Assembly (NCBI RefSeq): GCF_001936115.1
Contig: NZ_MPDM01000003.1
Location: 62,386-126,385, forward strand
DNA length: 64,000 nt
Origin: Boudabousia marimammalium
GTDB taxonomy: Bacteria > Actinomycetota > Actinomycetes > Actinomycetales > Actinomycetaceae
Direction of reading: 5' to 3'
Shown here: piece after piece, positions 53,062 through 62,651 of the stretch
Position numbering within the stretch: the stretch's first letter is position 1
Layout of the letters: every line of letters starts with the position of its first letter
Position numbers and translations under genes: made by a program
Notes under the pieces: model-generated
Databases searched by the model: none
Seen by the model: the letters and a program-made list of their open reading frames with translations, nothing else
Told to the model about the DNA's origin: nothing

Positions 53062-53801
53062 ATGATCCACACGTACCAGATGGGGTGCGTCTCCAAAAAG
53101 TATTAGCCCAAGCAGGGGTGGCCTCAAGGCGGGCCGCTGAGGAGCTGATTGCCCGCGGGAAAGTCCAGGTGAACGGCCAGAGAGTTACCGAACTAGGAAC
53201 GAGAGTGAATCCTGAAACCGCAGTGATTCATGTTCGCGGCAAGCGCGTATTCTTGGACCAATCGAACGTCACCGTAGTGCTCAATAAACCAGTTGGCGTA
53301 GTCTCAACCATGTCAGACCCGGGAGGCAGGCCGTGCCTTGCAGACTATGTGGCTGACTATGATGAGCGGCTTTTCCATGTCGGAAGGCTTGACACCGACA
53401 CCGAGGGGCTCATTGTCTTGACTAACGATGGAGAGTTAGCGAACCGGCTCGCGCATCCTTCTTGGGAGGTTCCGAAAACCTATGTTGCTACCGTACAAGG
53501 ACAGGTGCCGAGGGGGCTGGGCCGTATCCTGATGACCGGAATTGAGCTGGAAGACGGTAGGGTCTCAGTTGACGGCTTTACCGTTAAGGGTATCCATAAC
53601 GACCGCAGCCTAGTCGAAATCCAGTTGCACTCCGGTAAAAACCGCGTGGTGCGGCGCATGATGGAAGCTGCCGGATACCCGGTGCAGTCACTGGTGCGAA
53701 CACGGTTTGGCACACTGTTCTTGGGGCATATGAAACCCGGTACTGTGAAGCGACTAGAAGGCGACCAGCTGGCACAGCTGATGCGAATGGTCGAGCTCTG
53801 A
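53058..53801 (+). CDS. 23S rRNA pseudouridine synthase (RluB/RsuA family)
   Basis: A 247-residue enzyme with an N-terminal S4 RNA-binding domain (VRLQKVLAQAGVASRRAAEE, ~9-28) and the RsuA/RluB catalytic core. The catalytic Asp is in GRLDTDTEGLIVLTNDG (~108-124), with the KTYVATVQG and GKNRVVRRMMEAAGYPV motifs following. By operon position it corresponds to Rv1711. RluB/E/F and RsuA cannot be told apart with certainty by sequence; RluB-like is most probable next to scpB. Confidence 0.92.
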   Translation: MNDPHVPDGVRLQKVLAQAGVASRRAAEELIARGKVQVNGQRVTELGTRVNPETAVIHVRGKRVFLDQSNVTVVLNKPVGVVSTMSDPGGRPCLADYVADYDERLFHVGRLDTDTEGLIVLTNDGELANRLAHPSWEVPKTYVATVQGQVPRGLGRILMTGIELEDGRVSVDGFTVKGIHNDRSLVEIQLHSGKNRVVRRMMEAAGYPVQSLVRTRFGTLFLGHMKPGTVKRLEGDQLAQLMRMVEL

Positions 53802-54916
53802 TGAGTCGGCATCCTGAGTTTATTAGCCGGCTGGATGGGCCCGTCTTGGTGATTGGGACAGGGCTGTTGGGGACATCCCTAGGACTAGCGCTGAGCCGCG
53901 CCGGGGTAGAGGTATACCTTTATGATATTTCGCCTACCTCGCAGCTCTTGGCTCAGGATATGGGAGCTGGGCGCCTCTGGAATGGTGACCTGCCTCAGCC
54001 AGCGCTAGTAGTAGTGGCTGCTCCTCCTGATGTTGTGGGAGAGCTGGTTATCGGCGCATTGGAGCAGTTCCCTGAGGCAACAGTTACGGACGTTGCTTCG
54101 GTGAAGTCCCAAATTATGAAACAGGTTTTTGCCCATCCACAGGCTGCTCGCTACGTCGGTTCTCACCCTATGGCAGGACGCGAATCCACTGGCCCAACCG
54201 CAGCAGACGCGGATTTATTTGTCGGGCGTGCATGGGTGCTGGTGAAGCACCCATGCACTAACCCGCAGGCGGCTCTTCAGGTGCTGACTTTGGCGCAGGA
54301 TGTGGGAGCTTTTGTGACCGAGCTGGACGCGAAGACGCACGATCAAGCCGTGGCTCTTATCTCCCATGTGCCGCAGTTACTTTCTTCTATTCTGGCGGGC
54401 TGCCTCGTGAATGCGCCCTCGACCTCCCTCAATTTAGCTGGCGGGGGATTGCGTGATATGACCCGGATAGCTTCATCCGACCCGAGACTTTGGACTGCAA
54501 TTACAACCGCCAACGCTCCGGCAGTCGTAAAGGTCCTGAAAGAGATCGTAGCTTCATGCACTGAACTGATTGATGGCTTGGCAAAAGCCCCGGTCGAGCC
54601 ACCTACAGGAGTAGCCCAAAGTGCTGTGCATTCCGTAATGCTGAAGGGCAACCAGGGGGTTGCTCGGATTCCCGGAAAACACGGTGAGGCTGCTGTACAC
54701 ACTGCAGAACTGGGAGTTCTCGTTCCCGACGCTCCCGGAGAGCTGGGACGCCTCTTCAACGAGGTTGGTGCAGCTGGAATCAATATCGAGGACCTCCGGA
54801 TTGAGCACTCAGTAGGACAACGGGTGGGTTTAGCTTGGCTGACGGTTCATCAAACGAAAGCTGTCGAGTTGAGTGAATATCTAGAATCTCGAAACTGGCA
54901 GGTTATTCCTGCCTAG
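53801..54916 (+). CDS. tyrA: prephenate dehydrogenase
   Basis: A 371-residue NAD(P)-dependent dehydrogenase of tyrosine biosynthesis. The Rossmann motif is VIGTGLLGTSLGLALSRAG (~17-35); catalytic-region motifs are VASVKSQI and SHPMAGRESTGP (~125-137), which carries the essential His. A C-terminal ACT domain (~295-371, LGVLVPDAPGELGRLFNEVG) probably binds an aromatic amino acid for feedback control. ATG overlaps the previous stop by one base. It is inserted between rluB and cmk in several actinobacteria, unlike M. tuberculosis. Arogenate specificity is possible. Confidence 0.9.
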   Translation: MSRHPEFISRLDGPVLVIGTGLLGTSLGLALSRAGVEVYLYDISPTSQLLAQDMGAGRLWNGDLPQPALVVVAAPPDVVGELVIGALEQFPEATVTDVASVKSQIMKQVFAHPQAARYVGSHPMAGRESTGPTAADADLFVGRAWVLVKHPCTNPQAALQVLTLAQDVGAFVTELDAKTHDQAVALISHVPQLLSSILAGCLVNAPSTSLNLAGGGLRDMTRIASSDPRLWTAITTANAPAVVKVLKEIVASCTELIDGLAKAPVEPPTGVAQSAVHSVMLKGNQGVARIPGKHGEAAVHTAELGVLVPDAPGELGRLFNEVGAAGINIEDLRIEHSVGQRVGLAWLTVHQTKAVELSEYLESRNWQVIPA

Positions 54917-54940
54917 CCGGAAACTATGATGGAGAGAATC

Positions 54941-55654
54941 ATGCTAACTGAAAACGAACCGGACTTTGCTGGACTGGTGATCGCAATGGATGGTCCAGCT
55001 GGCTCCGGTAAATCCACTGTGGCTAAACGCGTAAGTGACACCTTAGGGCTGGACTATTTGGACACAGGTTCGATGTATCGTGCCGCCACGGTCCGTCTCC
55101 AAGAACTGGGGATTGACTTGCACAACAGTGATGCCTGCACGGCTGCGGTGGGCAAGATGCGATTCGCGCCTGCGCATGATCCCTATTCCGGTCAGATTCT
55201 GGTTGACGGGAAAGATGTTCAGTCGCTGATTCGCACCGAGGAAGTCTCCGCCGTTGTTTCATTTGTGGCAACCAATTTGGCAATCCGTAAGATCATGGTG
55301 GCAGCACAACAACAGATTATTAGCGACTCAGTATCCCAAGGCCGAGGCATCGTAGCGGAAGGCCGCGATATTACAACCGTAGTTGCACCCGAGGCCCCCG
55401 TCAGAGTGGTGGTTACTGCCTCCCCGGAAACGCGTTTAGCCCGCCGAGCAGGAGAGCTGGGAACCTCAGCTCAAGCTGAATCTGTACGTGATGCGGTGTT
55501 GCGTCGAGACCGTGACGACGCCACGGTGGCGCAGTTCGAGGAGCCCGCCGAGGGCGTAGTCTTGCTTGATACGACGGATTTAAGTATTGAAGAAGCCACG
55601 GCCGAAATAGTTAAACTGGCCATAGTAGCGAAAAATGACCAGCTTTCCGACTGA
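54941..55654 (+). CDS. cmk: cytidylate kinase
   Basis: Phosphorylates CMP and dCMP. The P-loop is MDGPAGSGKSTVAKRV (~14-29), LDYLDTGSMYRAAT follows, and AEGRDITTVVAPEAPVRV (~140) carries the Arg/Asp of the CMP site. The frame is open from ATG 54926, but GGAGAG sits six bases before ATG 54941 (MLTENEPD), which I prefer (237 aa). It is part of the rluB-tyrA-cmk-der operon. Confidence 0.94.
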   Translation: MLTENEPDFAGLVIAMDGPAGSGKSTVAKRVSDTLGLDYLDTGSMYRAATVRLQELGIDLHNSDACTAAVGKMRFAPAHDPYSGQILVDGKDVQSLIRTEEVSAVVSFVATNLAIRKIMVAAQQQIISDSVSQGRGIVAEGRDITTVVAPEAPVRVVVTASPETRLARRAGELGTSAQAESVRDAVLRRDRDDATVAQFEEPAEGVVLLDTTDLSIEEATAEIVKLAIVAKNDQLSD

Positions 55655-55708
55655 GTTGCCCTAGCAAACCCGGTAAGCTGGGTTATCTGTCTTTGTCAGG
55701 AGAACGAA

Positions 55709-57214
55709 ATGACTATTCAAGAAGAATTTGATGAGCCTCAGCCGCTAGTGCCTGGCCATGCGCCTACCGAGGCTACTGAGGAGGAAGAGCTTCGCGCTGC
55801 TTCTTTGCGTGCCGGCTTGGAGGACTTCGAGCTCACTGAGGAAGAACTAACGCTGCTAGAAGCACAGTTCGATACCGAGGAACAAGATCAATTCGGTGGT
55901 CTTCCCGTTCTCGCTATTATTGGGCGTCCGAACGTAGGCAAATCGACCCTGGTTAATCGCGTCCTGGGCCGCCGCGAAGCAGTAGTCCAAGACAAGCCCG
56001 GCGTAACCCGCGACAGAGTCTCCTATCCTGCGGAGTGGGCCGGTCGTCACTTCATGATGGTAGATACCGGTGGTTGGGAAGTAGACGTCAAGGGACTCGA
56101 CCGCTCCGTTGCAGAGCAGGCCGAGCTTGCCATTGAACAGGCCGACGCTGTGATGTTCGTCGTTGACGCAAATGTAGGTCCCACTTCTACTGATGAGAGG
56201 GTCGTGCAGTTGCTGCGTCAATCTGGCAAACCCGTGGTTTTGGTTGCCAACAAAGTTGACTCGGATCAGCAAGAAGCTGAAGCTGCCACCCTCTGGTCTC
56301 TTGGTTTGGGACAACCATGGCCGGTCTCGGCTCTGCATGGTAGGGGAGCAGGTGATCTTTTGGATCATGTACTCTCCGTCCTTCCCGAAGTCTCTGCCGT
56401 ATCAGCTCCCAAACCCACTCACGGTGTGCGCAGGGTAGCGCTCCTTGGTCGACCGAATGTTGGCAAGTCATCCTTACTAAACGCCTTAGCTGGGAGCGAG
56501 CGAGTAGTTGTCAACGAAACTGCTGGTACCACCCGTGATCCGGTAGATGAACTAGTTGAAATTGATGGACGCGCCTGGTGTTTCGTCGACACTGCTGGCA
56601 TTCGCAGGCGCATGTATAAATCGATTGGTGCCGACTATTATGCCTCACTACGCACCCAGGCAGCCCTAGAGAAAGCTGAAGTTGCCATGGTGCTGCTGGA
56701 CTCGGCTGACGAACTATCGGATCAAGATATGCGCATCTTGCAACAGGTCGTGGATGCCGGCCGCGCCCTCGTCATTGTGAACAATAAATGGGATCTGGTA
56801 GACGAGGAACGCCAGCGTGCTTTGCGTAGAGAACAAGAGCGCGGTCTGGTACAGCTGCAGTGGGCTCCGCGAATCAATGTCACCGCGCGCACCGGTTGGC
56901 ACACTAACCGGATTGAGAGGGCTTTGGATGACGCCTTGGAAGGCTGGAGTACTCGTGTCTCCACCGGCCGACTGAATGCCTTTTTAGGTGAGCTCGTTGC
57001 TGCGAACCCGCATCCCGTCCGGGGAGGTAAACAGCCGCGTATTCTCTTCGCCACACAGGTGTCTAGCAAGCCTCCACGAATCGTGATTTTCACCACCGGT
57101 TTTCTCGATCCGGCGTACCGTCGATTCATTGAACGCCGTTTACGCGAGGAATTCGGCTTTGTTGGCACTCCCATTCGACTTTCCATTCGCATTAAAGAAA
57201 AGCGTCGTCGATAG
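55709..57214 (+). CDS. der: ribosome biogenesis GTPase Der (EngA)
   Basis: Two tandem GTPase domains needed for 50S subunit assembly. The P-loops are [14 protein letters not shown] (~71) and [14 protein letters not shown] (~247). NKVD and NKWD base-specificity motifs are present in domains 1 and 2, and a KH-like domain lies at the C-terminus (~410-500). About 65 mostly acidic N-terminal residues precede the first G domain; such extensions are common in actinobacterial Der. GGAGAA lies before the ATG. It is the last gene of the scpAB operon, 68 bases before tRNA-Pro. Confidence 0.96.
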   Translation: MTIQEEFDEPQPLVPGHAPTEATEEEELRAASLRAGLEDFELTEEELTLLEAQFDTEEQDQFGGLPVLAIIGRPNVGKSTLVNRVLGRREAVVQDKPGVTRDRVSYPAEWAGRHFMMVDTGGWEVDVKGLDRSVAEQAELAIEQADAVMFVVDANVGPTSTDERVVQLLRQSGKPVVLVANKVDSDQQEAEAATLWSLGLGQPWPVSALHGRGAGDLLDHVLSVLPEVSAVSAPKPTHGVRRVALLGRPNVGKSSLLNALAGSERVVVNETAGTTRDPVDELVEIDGRAWCFVDTAGIRRRMYKSIGADYYASLRTQAALEKAEVAMVLLDSADELSDQDMRILQQVVDAGRALVIVNNKWDLVDEERQRALRREQERGLVQLQWAPRINVTARTGWHTNRIERALDDALEGWSTRVSTGRLNAFLGELVAANPHPVRGGKQPRILFATQVSSKPPRIVIFTTGFLDPAYRRFIERRLREEFGFVGTPIRLSIRIKEKRRR

Positions 57215-57282
57215 TTTCGATTTGCCGTTTCCCGTCGGGTCGCGATATTATTTCCGAGTCGTCGGCACTCGTGCCAACAACA

Positions 57283-57356
<74 letters not shown>

Positions 57357-57386
57357 CAGTCAGAACTTAGGTTCTGGCCGAGCTCA

Positions 57387-57419
57387 AATGGGGGTAATCA
57401 GTTTCTGATTACCCCCATT
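57387..57419. terminator. terminator after tRNA-Pro
   Basis: A perfect 15-bp stem (AATGGGGGTAATCAG and its complement) with a three-base loop, 31 bases after the tRNA. The right flank has only a short T/A tract. Confidence 0.75.
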
Positions 57420-57519
57420 AACTTTCGGCAGCGAACCGCCACAAGATAGTTTAGTCGCGCACTAAAATACTCATTTGCGGTGATTCTCCCGTGAGATGCC
57501 CCTGTGACGCGCGTTAGTC

Positions 57520-57525
57520 TATTAT
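57520..57525 (+). promoter_or_regulatory. candidate -10 element for leaderless pepN
   Basis: TATTAT starts 12 bases before the pepN ATG, and no ribosome-binding site lies between. No recognisable -35. Confidence 0.45.
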
Positions 57526-57531
57526 TGAGCT

Positions 57532-60087
57532 ATGACTCTTACTCGTATTGAAGCAGCCTCTCGGCATGAAACTTTGCAGGTAGACACCTACTCAATCAAG
57601 CTCGACTTATCAGGGGCAAAGCAAAAGGATACCTTCCTTTCCAGTAGCACGGTGACTTTCTTCTCAACGACTGAGGAAACCTTCATCGACATCACTGCTG
57701 ATGAGATTATTTCGCTGGAGATTAACGGGACGCCCTCGTCAATCGAAATCTCCGACAGCAAGTTGAAGCTCACTGGCCTTGATACCCATAATCCCAATAC
57801 GGTAACCGTAGTAGCCAACTGCATATATTCGACCTCAGGGGAGGGACTCCATCGCTACCATGACCCAGAGGACGGCCGTTTCTATCTCTATACCCAATAC
57901 GAACCTTTTGATGCGCATCGCGTTTATGCTTGCTTCGATCAGCCCGACCTGAAAGGAAAGTGGTCCTTTAGCATTATCGCTCCTGAAGACTGGATCGTGC
58001 TTTCCAATCAGCCCGAAATCGCCACGGATGCAGGCGAAGGTATTGTCCAGCATCACTATGCCCAGACCCCGCCCTTGTCTTCTTACATTACTTGTGTAGT
58101 TGCGGGCGAATACGCAAAGGTAGATGGGGAGAGTTGGACAGGGGAGTGTGAAGGCACTGCTTTAGAGATTCCCTTAGCACTGTACTGCCGTCAGTCCCTG
58201 CTACCGCACCTCGATCACTACGACATTTTCAAGGTAACCAAAAACGGTTTCGACTTCTTCCATCGGGAATATCAATTCCCTTACCCCTGGGGGAAGTATG
58301 ACCAGATCTTTGTCCCCGAATATAACTTGGGGGCAATGGAAAACCCCGGTTGTGTAACCTTCACGGAAAGCTACATTGTCCGAGGGGGAGCTACTCGAAC
58401 TCAGCGAGCTCGTCGTGGTAATATCATCTTGCACGAAATGTGTCATATGTGGTTTGGTGATCTCGCGACCCCAGCTTGGTGGGATGATCTGTGGCTGAAG
58501 GAATCCTTTGCCGACCATCAGGGGACCTTCGCTGAAGCCGCAGCCAGCGAATACTCAGATGCTTGGACCTCATTCGCGATTTCGCGAAAGGGCTGGGCGT
58601 ATATTCAAGACCAGCGCCCGAGCACGCACCCCATCATGGCTGATATTCCGGATCTTGACGCAGCCAAACAAAACTTTGACGGTATCACCTATGCAAAGGG
58701 TGCCTCCGTTTTGAAGCAGCTCATGGCATATGTTGGGGAAGAAGCATTCTTTAAGGCGGCACAACAATACTTTGCTGAGAAGGCCTTCACTGCGACCAAC
58801 TTCAATGACTTAATCTCTGTGCTAGAGAAAACCACCGGGATGGATTTGCAGGGATGGGTCGATAGTTGGTTGAAAACCTCCGGTCCATCTGTGATTACCT
58901 GCCGGCGGAATCACCATCAACTGACGCTCACTCAGCATGTGCCAGACCTACCTGGCGTGACGGGTGGCGTGGTTCGTCCGCATAGATTCCGTCTCGACGA
59001 ATACGGTGTGCATGATGGTGCTTTTACCCTGATTAATTCACGCCCGGTCCTGCTCGATCAAGAGAGTCTTACAGTAGAGCATACAGAAGCAGACTCAATG
59101 ATTCTGATTCCTAATGCCGATGACGCCACCTATGGAGTTTTCCGACTGGATGAACAAAGTCTTGCCGGGCTCGAAGAGCACATGAGTGAGATTCCAGACT
59201 CGTTGACTCGCGCAGTTGCTTGGCAGAGCCTGTGGTTGGCCGTTTACGACGGAGAGCTTGACCCGACCCAGTTTGTGAAGCTAGTCGCTCGGCACGCCGC
59301 AAATGAAACGAACCTAGGGCTGTTTGAGGCTTGTCTGAGGTATGCCAGTTCGGCTGTGGAAAGGTTCATGTCGCAGGCTCAGCGGGAACTTGCGTCAGCG
59401 ATGCTACACGACGCTTCCATCCAGGCTTTGGGGCGTGAAATCGAACCAGATTTCAAGAAGGCATGGTTCGACATCCGGGTTGAATTAGCCTCTAGTGATA
59501 TGTCGGAGAATGAAACAGAGTGGTTGCTGCAGCAGGCGAGCGACTCGGACGGTCTGCTACCCGCACAAGTATGGGCTGCAATTATTGCTTTAGCGCGGGC
59601 CGGGAAAATCACCGAAAAGCAGATACTCAAGCTAGAGGAGTGGGACAGATCCGGCGAGGGCGAGATACTCCGTCAAACCGCACTGTCCTCGATCCCCTCA
59701 AGCACTGTTAAACAGCGCGCTTGGCACGCGGTTCACCACGCTGCATTGTCGAACGATTTCCTGACCGCGACTTTGACTGGAATGAACCGTGCTTCCCATG
59801 GTGATCTAATGTTGGACTTTGAGCAAGACTTCTTCCGGCAGGTGAGGGACTACTGGGAGTCTCATAGCATCGTGATGGGAACTAGATATGTGTTGGCCGC
59901 ATATCCGAAACGGGTTTCGATTACAGACGCCCCAGGGTCTCAATGGGAGCGCCACCCCGTTATCGTAAGCAGTGATAAATGGCTTTTTGAAAACGAAGAT
60001 GCCTCTCACGCATTACGGAGATTGATAATCGAGTTGCGGGATGATACACGCCGGAATCTAGCGGTCCAGGAAGCTTTTAATGGCTAA
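57532..60087 (+). CDS. pepN: aminopeptidase N (M1 family)
   Basis: An 851-residue zinc aminopeptidase. The exopeptidase motif LGAMENPG lies at ~266-273. The zinc site is His301-Glu302-x-x-His305 (HEMCHMWFGD) with Glu324 in WLKESFAD. An ERAP1-like C-terminal helical domain (~520-851) follows. There is no signal peptide, so it is cytoplasmic and releases N-terminal residues from peptides. It overlaps the DUF881 gene by eight bases, so a housekeeping peptidase heads the membrane-protein set that follows. The transcript is probably leaderless. Confidence 0.95.
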   Translation: MTLTRIEAASRHETLQVDTYSIKLDLSGAKQKDTFLSSSTVTFFSTTEETFIDITADEIISLEINGTPSSIEISDSKLKLTGLDTHNPNTVTVVANCIYSTSGEGLHRYHDPEDGRFYLYTQYEPFDAHRVYACFDQPDLKGKWSFSIIAPEDWIVLSNQPEIATDAGEGIVQHHYAQTPPLSSYITCVVAGEYAKVDGESWTGECEGTALEIPLALYCRQSLLPHLDHYDIFKVTKNGFDFFHREYQFPYPWGKYDQIFVPEYNLGAMENPGCVTFTESYIVRGGATRTQRARRGNIILHEMCHMWFGDLATPAWWDDLWLKESFADHQGTFAEAAASEYSDAWTSFAISRKGWAYIQDQRPSTHPIMADIPDLDAAKQNFDGITYAKGASVLKQLMAYVGEEAFFKAAQQYFAEKAFTATNFNDLISVLEKTTGMDLQGWVDSWLKTSGPSVITCRRNHHQLTLTQHVPDLPGVTGGVVRPHRFRLDEYGVHDGAFTLINSRPVLLDQESLTVEHTEADSMILIPNADDATYGVFRLDEQSLAGLEEHMSEIPDSLTRAVAWQSLWLAVYDGELDPTQFVKLVARHAANETNLGLFEACLRYASSAVERFMSQAQRELASAMLHDASIQALGREIEPDFKKAWFDIRVELASSDMSENETEWLLQQASDSDGLLPAQVWAAIIALARAGKITEKQILKLEEWDRSGEGEILRQTALSSIPSSTVKQRAWHAVHHAALSNDFLTATLTGMNRASHGDLMLDFEQDFFRQVRDYWESHSIVMGTRYVLAAYPKRVSITDAPGSQWERHPVIVSSDKWLFENEDASHALRRLIIELRDDTRRNLAVQEAFNG

Positions 60088-60889
60088 AAAGCAGAGCAGC
60101 ATAGATGTCGATGAGCATCTTTTGCGGCAAATCTTTACCGACCCATTGGAGCATGGATACCATCTGGTTGCTTCCGACCACGAGCGTTACTCTGCCAGCA
60201 CGGGATTTCTCGGTAAGCTTGCGACGGTTGTTCTCACTACCTTACTGGTAGCGAGTACAATCTTTGCCATTAAGGACTTAACTGCTCGAAATTTAGAGAA
60301 TGATGTTCTCGATCCCCTGCGTACTCAGGTAAGCGACCTGCAAGCTGAGGTCAAGCGGGCAGAGGCCAGCAATAGCTCACTCTCTAGCCAGATACAGAAT
60401 CTAACCAATGATGAGGACATTCTACAGTTAAATCCGGGGGACATTCCTGCCGTTACCAGCCTCTCAGCGGTGTCTGGCCCGGGCATTCGGGTAGTAATCT
60501 CGGATGCTAACTATATTGCTGCTTCAGACCCCGAAGCTGACAGCAAACGGGTGCAAGATCGTGATCTGCAAACGATTATTAACCAGCTTTGGCAGTCCGG
60601 AGCAGAAGCGGTAACTGTGAATGGAATACGCGTGGGGCCACAGACCGCTATTAGGGCTGCAGGAGGGGCTGTCCTAGTGAATCTAACGCCAGTGTCCAGT
60701 CCATATCAAATCGACGCAATTGGGTCTCGAAATGATCTCCTCAAGGGCCTCTCGACTGGGTCTGCTGCTGACTTCTTAGGAATCTTACAGACTCGATATG
60801 GAATCACGACCGAAATCACGCAGCAGACGGATATTCGTATGCGCGCCGGAGCGTACCACTCCTATAAAACGGTTATAATTCCAGAATAG
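60080..60889 (+). CDS. DUF881 family membrane protein (first copy)
   Basis: A 269-residue bitopic protein: one transmembrane helix at ~45-65 (LATVVLTTLLVASTIFAIK), a coiled coil at ~75-115, and the DUF881 extracytoplasmic domain (ISGPG-type segment VSGPGIRVVISDANY, ~131). The DUF881/small-basic-protein/DUF881 trio corresponds to Rv1823-Rv1825, which is linked with cell envelope or division, but its biochemical role is unknown. Overlap with pepN implies translational coupling. Confidence 0.88.
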   Translation: MAKKQSSIDVDEHLLRQIFTDPLEHGYHLVASDHERYSASTGFLGKLATVVLTTLLVASTIFAIKDLTARNLENDVLDPLRTQVSDLQAEVKRAEASNSSLSSQIQNLTNDEDILQLNPGDIPAVTSLSAVSGPGIRVVISDANYIAASDPEADSKRVQDRDLQTIINQLWQSGAEAVTVNGIRVGPQTAIRAAGGAVLVNLTPVSSPYQIDAIGSRNDLLKGLSTGSAADFLGILQTRYGITTEITQQTDIRMRAGAYHSYKTVIIPE

Positions 60890-60910
60890 ATACTAGGTAG
60901 GAGAAAGAAA

Positions 60911-61255
60911 GTGCTTGCAGTTCTCGGGCTTGTTCTCGGGCTTGTTCTCGGGTTTTTGATTGATCCTACCTTGCCATCTTGGATTCAACCCTACTTGCCT
61001 ATTATGGTGGTGGCTTCACTCGACGCACTGCTGGGTGCTTTACGGGCATACATGGAAGGCGAATTTTCTGATAAAGCTTTCATTATTTCCTTCCTTTGGA
61101 ATATTATACTTGCTTCAGCCCTTGTGTTTATCGGCGACAAACTAGGCGTGGGCGCACAGATGACCACCGCTGTCGTGATTGTGCTAGGAATCAGAATTTT
61201 CTCAAATGGGGCATCTATGAGACGCTACGTATTTGAACGGCCACGTCATGACTGA
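60911..61255 (+). CDS. small basic protein (Sbp/DUF1290 family)
   Basis: A 114-residue membrane protein with three hydrophobic segments (~1-18, ~25-40, ~58-95) and a basic C-terminus (SMRRYVFERPRHD). It is the Sbp family recognised in Bacillus and actinobacteria between DUF881 genes. The start is GTG 60911 after GGAGAAAG. The first helix is built from a 12-bp tandem repeat (see 60921-60952). It overlaps the second DUF881 gene by 23 bases. Confidence 0.88.
   Translation: MLAVLGLVLGLVLGFLIDPTLPSWIQPYLPIMVVASLDALLGALRAYMEGEFSDKAFIISFLWNIILASALVFIGDKLGVGAQMTTAVVIVLGIRIFSNGASMRRYVFERPRHD
60921..60952 (+). repeat. 12-bp tandem repeat in the first helix of the small basic protein
   Basis: TTCTCGGGCTTG occurs twice, followed by eight bases of a third copy, encoding the in-frame repeat VLGLVLGLVLG. 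Slippage in units of 12 bases would add or remove four residues of the membrane helix. Confidence 0.85.
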
Positions 61256-62096
61256 GACCTCAGAATTCGGGCGCGATCATGATCTAACAGAGGAACTCGC
61301 GCCTGCTCCTGCCCTGGACGAGCAAAGCACCGGGGGAGAGCGCCGCGGGAGATACCACAGTGTGAAAGAGGCTATTCAGCCCCGCAATCATTTTTTAACG
61401 CGGATACGGAAAATGTTCTCCGCCAAAATTACTACCTCGCATATTGTGGTGGCCTTATTGCTGATGGTATTCGGATTCTCAATGGTCAACCAACTCTCCA
61501 CTGAGACCGATCAGAGTCTAGCCCGCCTATCTGAAGCGGACTTAGTCCAGCTCCTTGATGATTTGCGTACCCGCACTGACAAGTTGAACCAGGAGCGCTA
61601 CGACTTAGAAACGCAGTTGCGACAGTTACAGTCGGACTCGAGTACTCAAGAACAGGCGCGTAGGGCTGCCCAAGAGCGAAAGCGTGTGATTGAGATTATG
61701 AGTGGTTCTACCCCGGTGAGCGGATCTGGGATTTTGATTTTGGTTGAGGATCATCGGCGCCAAGTACCTGCCGATGTGTTCGTAAACCTGCTAGGAGAGC
61801 TTCGTAATGCCGGTTCCGAGGCGATCGACATCTCTGGACAACGCGTGGTTGCTTCTACCTGGATTGCTAAACGGGGAGACGAACTGGTGGTTGACGGCCA
61901 AAAAATTAGCCCTCCTTATCGCATAACTGTGCTAGGCGAGCCTCACACCTTGGCAGTTGCCCTAGGTATCCCAGGTGGCTCTATAGCAAGATTTAAACAG
62001 TACGACGCCACAGTCAGCGTGGAAGAGAAGCAGAAATTGCAGATTGATTCGATTCATCAAGTCGATACGCCCCAATGGGCGCAGGTAGTAGAGTAG
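61233..62096 (+). CDS. DUF881 family membrane protein (second copy)
   Basis: A 287-residue relative of the protein at 60080-60889: a ~65-residue cytoplasmic N-terminus, one transmembrane helix at ~72-90 (ITTSHIVVALLLMVFGFSMV), a coiled coil at ~100-150 (TDKLNQERYDLETQLRQLQS) and the DUF881 domain (VSGSGILILVEDHR, ~170). The frame is open from ATG 61233 within the small-basic-protein gene; ATG 61248 is an alternative start. The trio is probably a membrane complex (inference). Confidence 0.87.
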   Translation: MNGHVMTETSEFGRDHDLTEELAPAPALDEQSTGGERRGRYHSVKEAIQPRNHFLTRIRKMFSAKITTSHIVVALLLMVFGFSMVNQLSTETDQSLARLSEADLVQLLDDLRTRTDKLNQERYDLETQLRQLQSDSSTQEQARRAAQERKRVIEIMSGSTPVSGSGILILVEDHRRQVPADVFVNLLGELRNAGSEAIDISGQRVVASTWIAKRGDELVVDGQKISPPYRITVLGEPHTLAVALGIPGGSIARFKQYDATVSVEEKQKLQIDSIHQVDTPQWAQVVE

Positions 62097-62198
62097 AAAT
62101 ACCGTTCTGAGTCTCATTTGAACGGAAAACACTGTAATATGATTCAGATAGTACATTAATAACCTGTGCACATGCACCAAAACGTATGAGAGGCACAA

Positions 62199-62651
62199 AT
62201 GAGTGAGAACGATACCTTCGATCCGACTTCAACTTCACTGTTCGGTACTGGTATCCATCCGCAGGCGGAGCCAGAAGAGGCACCTGCTGGCCCTTACCAG
62301 CTTGGGGGAGATAACGCTGCCGCTGTTGCAGCTCTGCCGGCTGGCTCAGCTCTATTAATTGTGCGTAAAGGTCCCAACGTGGGTGCTAGATTCTTGCTTG
62401 ATACTGCTTCGACTTCTGCGGGACGGCATGTATCTGCTGATATTTTCTTAGACGATGTGACTGTGTCTCGGCGCCACGCCGAATTCGTGCAGACCTCCAC
62501 TGGTGGTTTTATGGTTCGTGATGCGGGATCGTTGAACGGCACCTATGTTAACCGCGAACGAGTGGAGCAAATCGATCTCCATGATGGTGATGAGGTTCAG
62601 ATTGGTAAGTACAGGATGAGCTACCATCCCTCTCAGAAGGCCCTGCAATGA
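62199..62651 (+). CDS. garA: FHA-domain signalling protein GarA (OdhI-like)
   Basis: A 150-residue protein: a ~50-residue flexible N-terminus with Thr/Ser residues and an FHA domain (~52-145) with the phosphothreonine-binding GRHVSADIFLDDVTVSRRHAEF and SLNGTYVNRE motifs. In mycobacteria GarA is phosphorylated by PknB/PknG in an ETTSVF motif and controls 2-oxoglutarate metabolism. The matching segment here is STSLFG, which keeps one Thr and changes the other to Ser. GAGAGG lies six bases before the ATG. It overlaps the MerR gene by four bases. Its metabolic target in a fermentative cell is unclear. Confidence 0.9.
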   Translation: MSENDTFDPTSTSLFGTGIHPQAEPEEAPAGPYQLGGDNAAAVAALPAGSALLIVRKGPNVGARFLLDTASTSAGRHVSADIFLDDVTVSRRHAEFVQTSTGGFMVRDAGSLNGTYVNRERVEQIDLHDGDEVQIGKYRMSYHPSQKALQ

